Source of the DNA: Pseudomonadota bacterium
Lineage (GTDB): Bacteria > Pseudomonadota > Gammaproteobacteria > Xanthomonadales > Xanthomonadaceae
DNA length: 25,169 bases
Direction of reading: 5' to 3'
Assembly (NCBI GenBank): GCA_023394655.1
Contig: JAEXAG010000014.1
Coordinates: 1 to 25,169, forward strand
Under the pieces are notes generated by a model that was not told where the DNA came from, did no database searches, and worked only from the letters and a program-made list of their open reading frames with translations. Positions within the stretch are counted from its first letter, which is position 1. Each line of letters begins with the position of its first letter. The translations under genes and the position numbers were made by a program. Shown in pieces: positions 6,150 through 16,882 of this stretch.

Positions 6150-7289
6150 GTGACCCATTCCGCAATCCTCGCGCTCGAAGACGGGACTGTCTTCAGGGGC
6201 GTGTCCATCGGTGCGCCCGGCCTTTCGGTGGGCGAGGTGGTCTTCAATACCGCGATGACCGGTTACCAGGAAGTCCTGACCGATCCCTCCTATGCGCGCC
6301 AGATCGTCACGCTGACCTATCCGCACATCGGCAGCACCGGCATCACCCCGCAGGACGACGAGTCCGGCCGCACCTGGGCTTCCGGCCTGATCGTGCGCGA
6401 CGTGCCGCGCCGCCCCAGCAACTGGCGCAGCCGGATCGCGCTGCCGGAGTGGCTGACCGAGCGTGGCGTGGTCGGCATCGCCGGCATTGACACCCGCAAG
6501 CTCACCCGCATCCTGCGCGAGCGCGGCTCGCAGGCGGGTGCGCTGATGGCGGGCGAGGCCCTGGACGAAGCCGCGGCGATCGAGGCGGCGCGCAAGTTCC
6601 CCGGCCTGCAAGGCATGGACCTGGCACAGGTGGTCACCACCGACGCGCCCTACGTCTGGCGCGAAGGTTCGCTTGACCTGGATCGCAACGCCTTCACCGC
6701 GCCGGAACCGAAGTTCAAGGTGGTGGCCTACGATTTCGGCGTGAAGACCAACATCCTGCGCATGCTGGTGGATCGCGGCTGCGAAGTGCACGTCGTGCCG
6801 GCCCGCACCCCGGCGGCGGACGTGCTGGCGATGGCCCCCGATGGCGTGTTCCTCTCCAACGGCCCCGGCGATCCGGCCCCCTGCGATTACGCGATCACCG
6901 CGATCCGCGAGCTGCTGGCCAGGCGCGTGCCGATCTACGGCATCTGCCTGGGCCACCAGCTGCTCGGCCTCGCGATCGGTGCCGGCACGATGAAAATGCC
7001 GCACGGCCACCACGGCGCCAACCATCCGGTCCAGGACCTGGAAAGCGGCCGGGTGCTGATCACTTCCCAGAACCACGGCTTCTGCCTGGACGAATCGACG
7101 CTGCCGGCCAACGCACGCGCCACCCATCGATCGCTGTTCGACGGCACCAACCAGGGCATTTCCCTGACCGATGCGCCGGCCTACAGCTTCCAGGGGCATC
7201 CCGAAGCCTCGCCCGGCCCGCAGGACGTGGCCGGTCTGTTCGATCGCTTCATCGCCATGATGGCCGCGGACGGTGCCTCGGCGACCTGA
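6150..7289 (+). CDS. carA: Carbamoyl-phosphate synthase small (glutaminase) subunit CarA
   Basis: CarA hydrolyses glutamine and channels ammonia to CarB for carbamoyl phosphate, the shared precursor of arginine and pyrimidines. From the GTG at 6150 it is 379 residues, close to E. coli (382). The class I amidotransferase triad is Cys266 (YGICLGHQ), His350 and Glu352 (FQGHPEASPGP). The N-terminal half has the family block VGEVVFNTAMTGYQEVLTDPSY. ATG at 6120 and TTG at 6090 are also open in frame. I prefer GTG 6150 because MTHSAILALEDGTVFRG then matches the E. coli N-terminus directly, with AAGGCGAAG just upstream. The start is therefore uncertain by up to 20 residues. It is followed 58 bp later by carB. 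Confidence 0.97.
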   Translation: MTHSAILALEDGTVFRGVSIGAPGLSVGEVVFNTAMTGYQEVLTDPSYARQIVTLTYPHIGSTGITPQDDESGRTWASGLIVRDVPRRPSNWRSRIALPEWLTERGVVGIAGIDTRKLTRILRERGSQAGALMAGEALDEAAAIEAARKFPGLQGMDLAQVVTTDAPYVWREGSLDLDRNAFTAPEPKFKVVAYDFGVKTNILRMLVDRGCEVHVVPARTPAADVLAMAPDGVFLSNGPGDPAPCDYAITAIRELLARRVPIYGICLGHQLLGLAIGAGTMKMPHGHHGANHPVQDLESGRVLITSQNHGFCLDESTLPANARATHRSLFDGTNQGISLTDAPAYSFQGHPEASPGPQDVAGLFDRFIAMMAADGASAT

Positions 7290-7305
7290 GTCGCCACGCA
7301 CCCGG

Positions 7306-7322
7306 GTCCGCACGCCGCGGAC
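7306..7322 (+). other. Small hairpin between carA and carB
   Basis: GTCCGC (7306-7311) and GCGGAC (7317-7322) form a perfect 6-bp stem with a 5-nt loop in the 58-bp carA-carB spacer. There is no T-run. It may be structural or chance; carB has no obvious Shine-Dalgarno sequence after it. Confidence 0.25.
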
Positions 7323-7347
7323 GTCGCCTCACAACTGATTCGAACCC

Positions 7348-10589
<3,242 letters not shown>

Positions 10590-10593
<4 letters not shown>

Positions 10594-11069
10594 ACCGTCC
10601 GCCCATGACCGCCACCGGCGCCGCCCGGCTGCGCGCCGAACTGGAAGAGCTGAAATCGGTGAAGCGGCCGGCGGTGATCCAGGCGATCGCCGAGGCACGC
10701 GCCCACGGTGATCTCAAGGAAAACGCCGAGTACGCCGCCGCGCGCGAGCAGCAGGGCTTCATCGAGGGCCGCATCAAGCAACTGGAAGGCGAACTTTCGC
10801 ACGCGCAGATCATCGACGTGGCGAAGCTCGGCGCCGGCGACAAGATCGTGTTCGGTGCCACGGTCGACCTGCTCGATCTCTCGACCGATCAGGAAATCAC
10901 CTATCAGATCGTGGGTGACCTGGAAGCCGACATCAAGCAGAAGCTGATCGCGATCTCCTCGCCAATCGCCCGGGCCCTGATCGGCAAGCACGAAGGCGAC
11001 GAGGTGACGCTGGAAGCCCCCGGCGGTACCCACGAGTTCGAGATCATCGGCGTCCGATACGAAGCCTGA
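10590..11069 (+). CDS. greA: Transcription elongation factor GreA
   Basis: GreA enters the secondary channel of RNA polymerase and stimulates cleavage of backtracked RNA, rescuing stalled complexes. The 159 residues match the family length. The N-terminal coiled coil includes ARAHGDLKENAEYAAAREQQ, with the conserved acidic tip (Asp and Glu of GDLKENAEY). The C-terminal FKBP-like domain has SPIARALIGKHEGDEVTL. The ATG at 10590 overlaps the carB stop, and AAGGAG at 10573-10578 can serve as ribosome binding site inside carB. A second ATG at 10605 is less well supported. It directly abuts the following gene. Confidence 0.98.
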
Positions 11070-12020
11070 GTGGCCGATCCGGAACTCCATCTGCTGTTGC
11101 CGCCGCCGCGGCATTGGCCGGCCGGGTGGCCGGAAGCGCTGGGAGCGGCGATGGGCCGGGCCGACCGCGTGGAGCAGACTGCCGATGCGGTGCTCGGCAA
11201 GCTGTTCGGGCTGCCCGGCGTGCCGGCTTCCGCGGCACTGGCACGGCTCGGCGAGGGCGATCTCGCGGCCGATGCCCTGCAGGGCAGGCGTTGGCTGCGC
11301 GCCGATCCGGCGTGGGTGCGCGCCGACATCAACGGTGCCCGCCTGCTCGGCATCGGACCGATGCTGGCACCCGACGCGGATGACGTGGACGCGTTCCGGC
11401 CCGCGCTGGAAGAATTGTTCGCAGGCGAGGGCATGGCGCTCTCGATGCCGGATCCGGCGCGCTGGTATCTGTCGATGGACGAGGGCCACGCGCTCCCGCG
11501 TTTCTCGACCCCGGCCGACGCGCTCGGTGCCGATCCGTTCGATCATCGCCCCGATGGCGACGACGCCCGGCGCTGGCGGCGGCTCGACAGCGAAGCGCAG
11601 GTGCTGCTGCACCAGCATCCCCGACAGGCAGCGCGACAGCAACGCGGACGCCATCCACTGAACGCACTGTGGTTCTGGGGCGGGGAGCCATTGCCCGACG
11701 CGGTATCGAGCCGGCTTCCGACCCTCGCCTCGGAGGATCCCCTGCTGCGCGGACTGGCCCACCTTGCCAACATGCCGGTGGACCGGGTGCCGGGGGCATG
11801 GTCGCCCGGCCTGCAAGGATTGCTGGACCTGCGCGCCGCGCCACTCGCCACGCTGGTGGATGCCTGGCTGCGGCCGGCGCTGGAAAGCCTGTCGGGGAGA
11901 GGCGCGATGCAATGGATCTGCGAGGAAGGCCCGGTGCTGCGGATGACGCACGCGCAGCGTTGGCGCTTCTGGCGGAAACCGGTCGATGCCGCATCCCTGA
12001 CGGCAGGCCCAAGGGCGTGA
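11070..12020 (+). CDS. rpfE: RpfE-type regulatory / phosphoglycerate mutase-related protein
   Basis: The 316-residue product looks like the RpfE-type regulatory family of xanthomonads, soluble proteins distantly related to phosphoglycerate mutases, whose biochemical activity is unknown to me. Recognition rests on the position between greA and recJ, where I recall rpfE in Xanthomonas and Xylella, and on features such as LHLLLPPPRHWP at the start, WLRADPAWVRADINGARLLG (about residues 75-94), and HPLNALWFWGGEPLP (about 195-209). There is no signal peptide, membrane segment or helix-turn-helix that I can see. The GTG at 11070 immediately follows the greA stop with no gap, and the TGA overlaps the recJ GTG. 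In Xanthomonas, rpfE has been linked to extracellular enzyme and polysaccharide regulation; whether that applies here is unknown. Confidence 0.7.
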   Translation: MADPELHLLLPPPRHWPAGWPEALGAAMGRADRVEQTADAVLGKLFGLPGVPASAALARLGEGDLAADALQGRRWLRADPAWVRADINGARLLGIGPMLAPDADDVDAFRPALEELFAGEGMALSMPDPARWYLSMDEGHALPRFSTPADALGADPFDHRPDGDDARRWRRLDSEAQVLLHQHPRQAARQQRGRHPLNALWFWGGEPLPDAVSSRLPTLASEDPLLRGLAHLANMPVDRVPGAWSPGLQGLLDLRAAPLATLVDAWLRPALESLSGRGAMQWICEEGPVLRMTHAQRWRFWRKPVDAASLTAGPRA

Positions 12021-13717
12021 ATGCCGTGAAGCGCATCGTCCGGCGGGAGGTGCCTGCCGAGCCGGCCGCTACCGATTGGCCCGCGCACTGGCCCGAGGCG
12101 CTGCGCCGTGTCCACGCCTTGCGCGGCAGCCGCGACCATGCCGCGGCCATGCCCGGACTCGCGATGCTGCCGCCCCCCGACGGCCTGCTGGACCTTCCGG
12201 AGGGCGTCGCGCTGTTGCGCCGGGCCATCGTCGCGGATGCCCACATCGTGGTGACGGCGGATTTCGATTGCGATGGCGCCACCGCCTGTGCCGTGGCGGT
12301 TCGCGGCCTGCGCATGCTCGGTGCCGGACGCGTGTCCTACGCGGTGCCGGACCGCATGGTGCACGGATACGGACTGACGCCCGAGCTCGTCGAGTCGCTG
12401 GCAGCGCTCGAGCCGGACGTGCTGCTGACGGTCGATCACGGCATCGCCTGCCACGCCGGCATCGCGGCGGCCAAGGCGCGAGGCTGGCAGGTGATCGTCA
12501 CCGACCACCACCTGCCCGGCGAAACCCTGCCGGAGGCCGATGCCGTCATCGACCCGCAGCGTCGCGGCGACACTTTCCCGGCGAAATCGTTGGCGGGTGT
12601 CGGCGTGCTGTTCTACCTGCTGCTGGCCCTGCGCGCGGCGGCGAGAGAGGCCGGCGAGCCGGCGGGGCAGGCCGATCTGGCCTCGCTGCTCGATCTGGTC
12701 GCGGTGGGCACCGTCGCGGATCTGGTGCCGCTGGATCCGGTCAATCGCGCGCTGGTCGGTGCCGGGCTGCGGCGCCTGCGCAAGGGGCAGGGATGCGCCG
12801 GTCTCGCCGCGCTGGTCGAAGTGTCCGGACGCGATGTTTCGCGCCTGACCAGCAGTGACATCGGCTTCGCCATCGCACCGCGCATCAACGCGGCCGGTCG
12901 TCTGGAGGACATGCGGCTCGGCATCGAATGCCTGCTGGCCGATGATCCTGCCATCTGCCGCGGCCATGCCGAGGCACTGGACGCCATCAACCGCGAGCGC
13001 AGGCAGATGCAGCAGGCGATGGTGGATACGGCCGTGGCATTGCCGGAAGTGGCCGGCGACGTGCTGATTCCCTGCGTGTCCGACGATGGCTGGCATCCCG
13101 GCGTCGTGGGCCTGGTGGCATCACGGCTGAAGGAGCGCCTGCACCGCCCGGTGTTCGCGTTTGCCCCGGCCGGCGAGGACGAATGGCGCGGATCGGCGCG
13201 CTCAGTGCCGGGCTTCCATCTGCGCGATGCGATCGCGCTGGTCGATGCCCGCCATCCCGGCCTGGTGACGCGCTTCGGCGGTCATGCCATGGCGGCGGGA
13301 CTCAGCCTGCCGAAGGCGGCGCTGCCCGCGTTCATCGCGGCCATCGGCGAGGTGGCCGAGGCGAATGCCGCGCACCTCCGGCAGGAAGAAACCCTGTGGA
13401 GCGATGGCGAGCTGCCGGTGGAAACGCTCGACATCCGGCATGCGCTGGCTTTCCGCGACGGTGGCGCCTGGGGCCAGGCCTATCCGGAGCCGGTGTTCGA
13501 CGGCGTGTTCACGCCGGTGGACTGGCGCATCGTCGGGGAGCGCCATCTCAAGCTCACGCTGGAAGCGGAGGGGCGCCGTTTCAATGCCATCCATTTCGAT
13601 GGCTGGCAGGGCGAGGCCCCTTCCGGGCGCCTGCACGTGGCCTATCGGCTGGTGCCGGACGACTGGCGCGGTGGTGACGCGGTGCAGCTCGTCGTGCTGC
13701 ATCGCCAAACGGCCTGA
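12017..13717 (+). CDS. recJ: Single-stranded-DNA-specific exonuclease RecJ
   Basis: RecJ degrades single-stranded DNA 5' to 3' in recombination and mismatch repair. From GTG 12017 the product is 566 residues (E. coli 577). It carries the DHH phosphoesterase metal motifs DFDCDG (82-87), TVDHG (138-142) and TDHH (162-165), then the DHHA1 part with GWHPGVVGLVASRLKERLHRP and RFGGHAMAAGLSLP, and a C-terminal OB-like segment. The third motif reads TVDHG where E. coli has TVDNG, a mild change in the active-site loop. The GTG overlaps the rpfE stop (GTGA); a second GTG at 12026 sits better behind AAGGG (12011-12015), so the exact start is open by three codons. The gene ends 6 bp from the convergent metX. 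Confidence 0.96.
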   Translation: MNAVKRIVRREVPAEPAATDWPAHWPEALRRVHALRGSRDHAAAMPGLAMLPPPDGLLDLPEGVALLRRAIVADAHIVVTADFDCDGATACAVAVRGLRMLGAGRVSYAVPDRMVHGYGLTPELVESLAALEPDVLLTVDHGIACHAGIAAAKARGWQVIVTDHHLPGETLPEADAVIDPQRRGDTFPAKSLAGVGVLFYLLLALRAAAREAGEPAGQADLASLLDLVAVGTVADLVPLDPVNRALVGAGLRRLRKGQGCAGLAALVEVSGRDVSRLTSSDIGFAIAPRINAAGRLEDMRLGIECLLADDPAICRGHAEALDAINRERRQMQQAMVDTAVALPEVAGDVLIPCVSDDGWHPGVVGLVASRLKERLHRPVFAFAPAGEDEWRGSARSVPGFHLRDAIALVDARHPGLVTRFGGHAMAAGLSLPKAALPAFIAAIGEVAEANAAHLRQEETLWSDGELPVETLDIRHALAFRDGGAWGQAYPEPVFDGVFTPVDWRIVGERHLKLTLEAEGRRFNAIHFDGWQGEAPSGRLHVAYRLVPDDWRGGDAVQLVVLHRQTA

Positions 13718-13724
13718 AGCCGTT
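13708..13724. terminator. Small hairpin at the convergent recJ / metX ends
   Basis: AACGGC (13708-13713) pairs with GCCGTT (13719-13724) across a 5-nt loop that contains the recJ stop. The two convergent stop codons are only 6 bp apart, so this short symmetric stem is the only candidate shared terminator. It is weak and has no T-run on either strand. Confidence 0.3.
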
Positions 13725-14860
13725 CAGATCGAATCGAGGAAGCCCTGCACGGCCGGGCCGAAACGCTCGATGTCCACCAGGAAGGCATCGTGGCCTTCCG
13801 GCGAAGGCATGGCCTGCATCCGCGCATCGCATCCGCCCCGACGCAGGCCTTCGGCGATTTCCTCCTGCTGCTCCAGCGGGAACAACAGGTCGGTTTCTGC
13901 ACCGATCACCAGTGCCCGCTCCAGCTTCAGCGTGGCCAGGGCTTCCAGCACATCCACGTGGCGATCGCCGCAGGGCAGTGCCGCGCACTCGCCCAGATCG
14001 AACCAGTCCATCGCGCGGCCGAGGTAGAGATAGCAGTTCGGATCGAACTGGCGGACGAAGCGGCGCGCGTGGTGCTCCAGATAGCTTTCGACCTGGAACT
14101 CCGCCGAGAACGGCGCGTCGTCGTCGCGGGTATCGGCATCGAGGCGGATGCGCCCGAAGCGGCCTTTCCATTCCAGCGCGGATCGATAGGTGATCACTCC
14201 GAGCTTGCGGGCGATGCGCATGCCGGATTCGGGATAGGCATCGTCCCGGTATTCGCCGCCGTTCCAGGCCGGATCCAAGCGGATCGCCTCGCGCTGCAGG
14301 GAGCGCACCGCGATGGTGAAGGGCAGGGCCCGCGCGGCGCCGGAGATGTCCAGAAGTTGGCGCGCGATGCCCGGATGCTGCGCCAGCATGGAAAGCGCGG
14401 TCATGCCGCCCATCGAGTTGCCGATCACGCAGGCCAGCTGGCGGATGCCGAGCTGGCGGACGACATGTGCCGCCGCATCCGCGCAATCCTCGATGGAAAG
14501 CTCCGGGAAGCGCAGGCGATAGGGCTCTCCCGTGGCGGGATCCGGCGACGCCGGTCCGGTGGAGCCCTTGCAGCTGCCCAGCGTATTGATGCAGACCACG
14601 AACCAGCGGCGGGTGTCGATGTACTTGCCCGGGCCGAGCATCCGCTCCCACCAGCCGGGGGCATCGTTGCCGGCGTTCCGCGCCGCATGCGCGTCCGGCG
14701 ACAGCCCGGTGTGGATCAGGATCGCGTTGCCGCCGTCGGCATCGAGTTCGCCCCAGGTCTCGTAGGCCATGCGGGCACCATGCAGCTGGCCGCCGCGTTT
14801 CATGGCGAACGGCGAGGGCAGGTCGATGAAGTGGGTGCCGGGCGGAATGAATTCGGTCAT
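13724..14860 (-). CDS. metX: MetX-family O-acyltransferase, probably serine O-succinyltransferase
   Basis: This alpha/beta-hydrolase acyltransferase of 378 residues belongs to the MetX family. Motifs are LSPDAHA (53-59), INTLGSCKGSTGPASPDPAT (91-110) and the nucleophile elbow GNSMGG with Ser149; Asp324 and His357 (GHDAF) complete the triad. The sequence closely resembles, from memory, the xanthomonad enzymes shown to succinylate L-serine, feeding a cysteine route through O-succinylserine, rather than the usual homoserine O-acetyltransferases; the GSCKGSTGPAS stretch differs from the common GGCxGTTGP of acetyltransferases. The substrate call is inference by similarity. It lies 39 bp after ccmI on the same strand and has no clear ribosome binding site. 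No sulfhydrylase gene is nearby in this window. Confidence 0.88.
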   Translation of the reverse strand: MTEFIPPGTHFIDLPSPFAMKRGGQLHGARMAYETWGELDADGGNAILIHTGLSPDAHAARNAGNDAPGWWERMLGPGKYIDTRRWFVVCINTLGSCKGSTGPASPDPATGEPYRLRFPELSIEDCADAAAHVVRQLGIRQLACVIGNSMGGMTALSMLAQHPGIARQLLDISGAARALPFTIAVRSLQREAIRLDPAWNGGEYRDDAYPESGMRIARKLGVITYRSALEWKGRFGRIRLDADTRDDDAPFSAEFQVESYLEHHARRFVRQFDPNCYLYLGRAMDWFDLGECAALPCGDRHVDVLEALATLKLERALVIGAETDLLFPLEQQEEIAEGLRRGGCDARMQAMPSPEGHDAFLVDIERFGPAVQGFLDSI

Positions 14861-14899
14861 GGAGGATGAATGGGCTGGCGTTGGAACGCTCGCGGCAAC

Positions 14900-15901
14900 T
14901 CAGTCGGTGCCGATCACCAGGCGGACCGGCGCATCCGCAGGCAGCCGGACGCGAACCGGTGCGGACTCGACATCGCCTTCGCCGCGATCGGCGCTGCCGC
15001 TCATCGACAGCCGGGCGACGATTTCGACATCCTGCAGCTCCGAGAGCTTGCGGCCCCCCATCAGGTTGTCAGCGTCCGAGAGCGTCAGCGTCAACGGGAG
15101 CGCGGCGGCATCGTGTTTCTCCGCGGCCACGGGCATGGGAGGTCCGCCAGCCGCTCGCGCAAGCACGAAGACCTGCGCGCCGGCGGGCAGCGAGGCACGA
15201 TCACGGAAGCCGGGTGCGAAATTCACCTCCACGCGGATGCCGCTTTCAGCGACCACGGCAGGGCGCTCGATTGCCGGCAGGCCGGCATCGGAACGGGCTT
15301 CGTTGACCTGCTCGAGCAGGCTCGCGAGGGTCTTTTCGTCCTGGATCCGGGTCAGCAACGGGGTCCAGGTTTCCGCTGCGCGGGCCGGTTCCCCGGCCTG
15401 GCGCTGGCTGATGCCGAGGAACCAGCGGGCGCGCTGGTGCTGCGGGTTCAGTGCGAGTGCCTTCTCCAGCTGCTCGACGGCCCGTGGATCGAAGCGGCGG
15501 TCCGCCGATGCCAGTGCACGGGCTTCCGCGGCTTCGGTCAGCACGTCCGCATCCTCGGGTGCCAGCCGGGCGGCCTCGGCGTAGGCTTCCGCCGCCTTGT
15601 CCAGGCGATTCTCGGCGGTGTAGGCGCGGCCGAGCAGGCGCCAGCCATCCGCGTCGTCGGGGCTGTCGGCAAGCCGGCGTTCGAGTTGCGCACGGGCTTC
15701 CTGCAGGGTTTCGGGGGCCTTCAGCATCGCCGGATCCAGTGCGTCGGGCGTGCCGAATCGCCAGTACAGGCCGGCGCTGCCGAGGATCGTCAGGATCGCG
15801 AGGCCGGCGGCGAGGCCGCGTTGCGCGGACAGCAGGGGTCGGAGCACCGCGAACAGGGTGAGCAACAGCAGCAGCGCGGCGGCCATCAGGAATATGGTCA
15901 T
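14900..15901 (-). CDS. ccmI: Cytochrome c maturation protein CcmI (CycH)
   Basis: CcmI is the membrane chaperone that holds apocytochrome c for heme ligation together with CcmF and CcmH. The 333-residue protein has two N-terminal membrane segments (about residues 2-24 and 31-47), with a cytoplasmic loop between. A periplasmic TPR region follows (about 65-185: WRLLGRAYTAENRLDKAAEA, then a long helix array). The C-terminal beta-rich CycH domain runs from about 215 to the end (SGIRVEVNFAPGFRDRASLP, VFVLARAAGGPPMPVA). The ATG is 4 bases after the ccmH stop, with GAGTGGTGAGGCG supplying a binding site. It is the last ccm gene. Confidence 0.93.
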   Translation of the reverse strand: MTIFLMAAALLLLLTLFAVLRPLLSAQRGLAAGLAILTILGSAGLYWRFGTPDALDPAMLKAPETLQEARAQLERRLADSPDDADGWRLLGRAYTAENRLDKAAEAYAEAARLAPEDADVLTEAAEARALASADRRFDPRAVEQLEKALALNPQHQRARWFLGISQRQAGEPARAAETWTPLLTRIQDEKTLASLLEQVNEARSDAGLPAIERPAVVAESGIRVEVNFAPGFRDRASLPAGAQVFVLARAAGGPPMPVAAEKHDAAALPLTLTLSDADNLMGGRKLSELQDVEIVARLSMSGSADRGEGDVESAPVRVRLPADAPVRLVIGTD

Positions 15902-15905
15902 CGCC

Positions 15906-16343
15906 TCACCACTCCTGGCGTTCGTCGATCGGCACCGCGCGATTCCTGCCGTTGCGGCGCACGATGGAAAAAACCGCGAGCCCGCCGCCGATCACCAGCA
16001 GCAGCGGCCCGAACCAGAGCAGCGCGGTCTGCGCCTGCAGCCGCGGCTTGTAGAGCACGAACTCGCCATAGCGCTGGACCATGAAATCGCGGATCTCCGC
16101 ATCGGTCTTGCCCTGGCGCATCAGCACCAGCAGCTCGTTGCGGAGGTCGCGGGCGATTTCCGCATTGGAATCGGCCAGCGACTGGTTCTGGCACATCACG
16201 CAACGCAGCTCGTGGGTCAGGTTGCGGAAGCGCACTTCCTCGAAATCGTCGCGGAACACCGGCGGCGCGACATCGCCCTGTACCTGCGCCGATGCCAGCG
16301 CCGGCCATGAGAATGCCAGTGCGAGCAAGAGCGCGCGGATCAC
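15906..16343 (-). CDS. ccmH: Cytochrome c maturation thiol oxidoreductase CcmH (CycL)
   Basis: CcmH reduces the CXXCH heme-binding cysteines of apocytochrome c before heme attachment. The 145-residue form is the short, unfused type. It has a signal peptide ending near ALASA (about residue 19), the family motif LRCVMCQNQSLADSNA with Cys48 and Cys51, a three-helix periplasmic domain, and one membrane anchor (about 106-128). The GTG at 16343 overlaps the ccmG stop as GTGA. The frame is open further upstream, but only the GTG gives the expected signal peptide. Because the fused C-terminal half of E. coli CcmH is absent, the separate ccmI that follows supplies that part. Confidence 0.95.
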   Translation of the reverse strand: MIRALLLALAFSWPALASAQVQGDVAPPVFRDDFEEVRFRNLTHELRCVMCQNQSLADSNAEIARDLRNELLVLMRQGKTDAEIRDFMVQRYGEFVLYKPRLQAQTALLWFGPLLLVIGGGLAVFSIVRRNGRNRAVPIDERQEW

Positions 16344-16882
16344 TTGCCTTGCTCCACCTGCTCGAGGATCGGCAGCAGCTGTTGCTCGATGAGTTCCGGC
16401 GTCAGCACGCCGACGTGCTTCCAGCGGATCATGCCGGCGGCGTCGATCAGGAAAGTCTCGGGCGCGCCGTAGATGCCGAAATCGAGCGCGGTGCGGCCTT
16501 CGATGTCCTGCACCACGGTGTAGTAGGGGTTGCCGAGCTGGGCGAGCCAGCGCTTGGCGTCCTCGGGTTCGTCCTTCCAGTTGTAGCCGATGACGCGCAC
16601 GCGCTTGGTTTCCGCGAAGGCGGACAGGGCGGCGTGCTCGTCGCGGCAGGCGACGCACCAGCTGCCCCAGACGTTCATCACGAACGGTGCCCCGCGCAGG
16701 TCGCCGAGCGTGACCGTGCGCTCCGGGCGGAACAGATCGGGCAGGGCGAACTCCGGCGCGGGTTTGCCGATCAGTGGCGAGGGGATCGCGTCGCGATCGG
16801 GGTTGCGGCTCATCAGGACACCGGCGCCCAGCAGGATTGCCAATGCGATGAAGATGCCCAAAGGCAGCCAGCGTCGGCTCAT
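16340..16882 (-). CDS. ccmG: Periplasmic thioredoxin CcmG (DsbE)
   Basis: CcmG is the membrane-anchored periplasmic reductant in cytochrome c maturation, passing electrons from the DsbD/CcdA type transporter to CcmH or apocytochrome. The 180-residue protein has an uncleaved anchor (residues 5-24), then a thioredoxin fold with WGSWCVACRDEHAAL (Cys76, Cys79) and the characteristic acidic and cis-proline segment GIYGAPETFLID (Pro141). The ATG at 16880-16882 overlaps the ccmF TGA (ATGA). A longer open frame upstream runs into ccmF and is not used. It is collinear with ccmF and ccmH. Confidence 0.96.
   Translation of the reverse strand: MSRRWLPLGIFIALAILLGAGVLMSRNPDRDAIPSPLIGKPAPEFALPDLFRPERTVTLGDLRGAPFVMNVWGSWCVACRDEHAALSAFAETKRVRVIGYNWKDEPEDAKRWLAQLGNPYYTVVQDIEGRTALDFGIYGAPETFLIDAAGMIRWKHVGVLTPELIEQQLLPILEQVEQGK

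Noticed and set aside
11669..12016. The recJ frame stays open about 350 bases upstream inside rpfE.
   Set aside because: The extension overlaps rpfE in another frame and reads as Arg/Gly/Ala-rich shadow; RecJ alignment begins near 12017.
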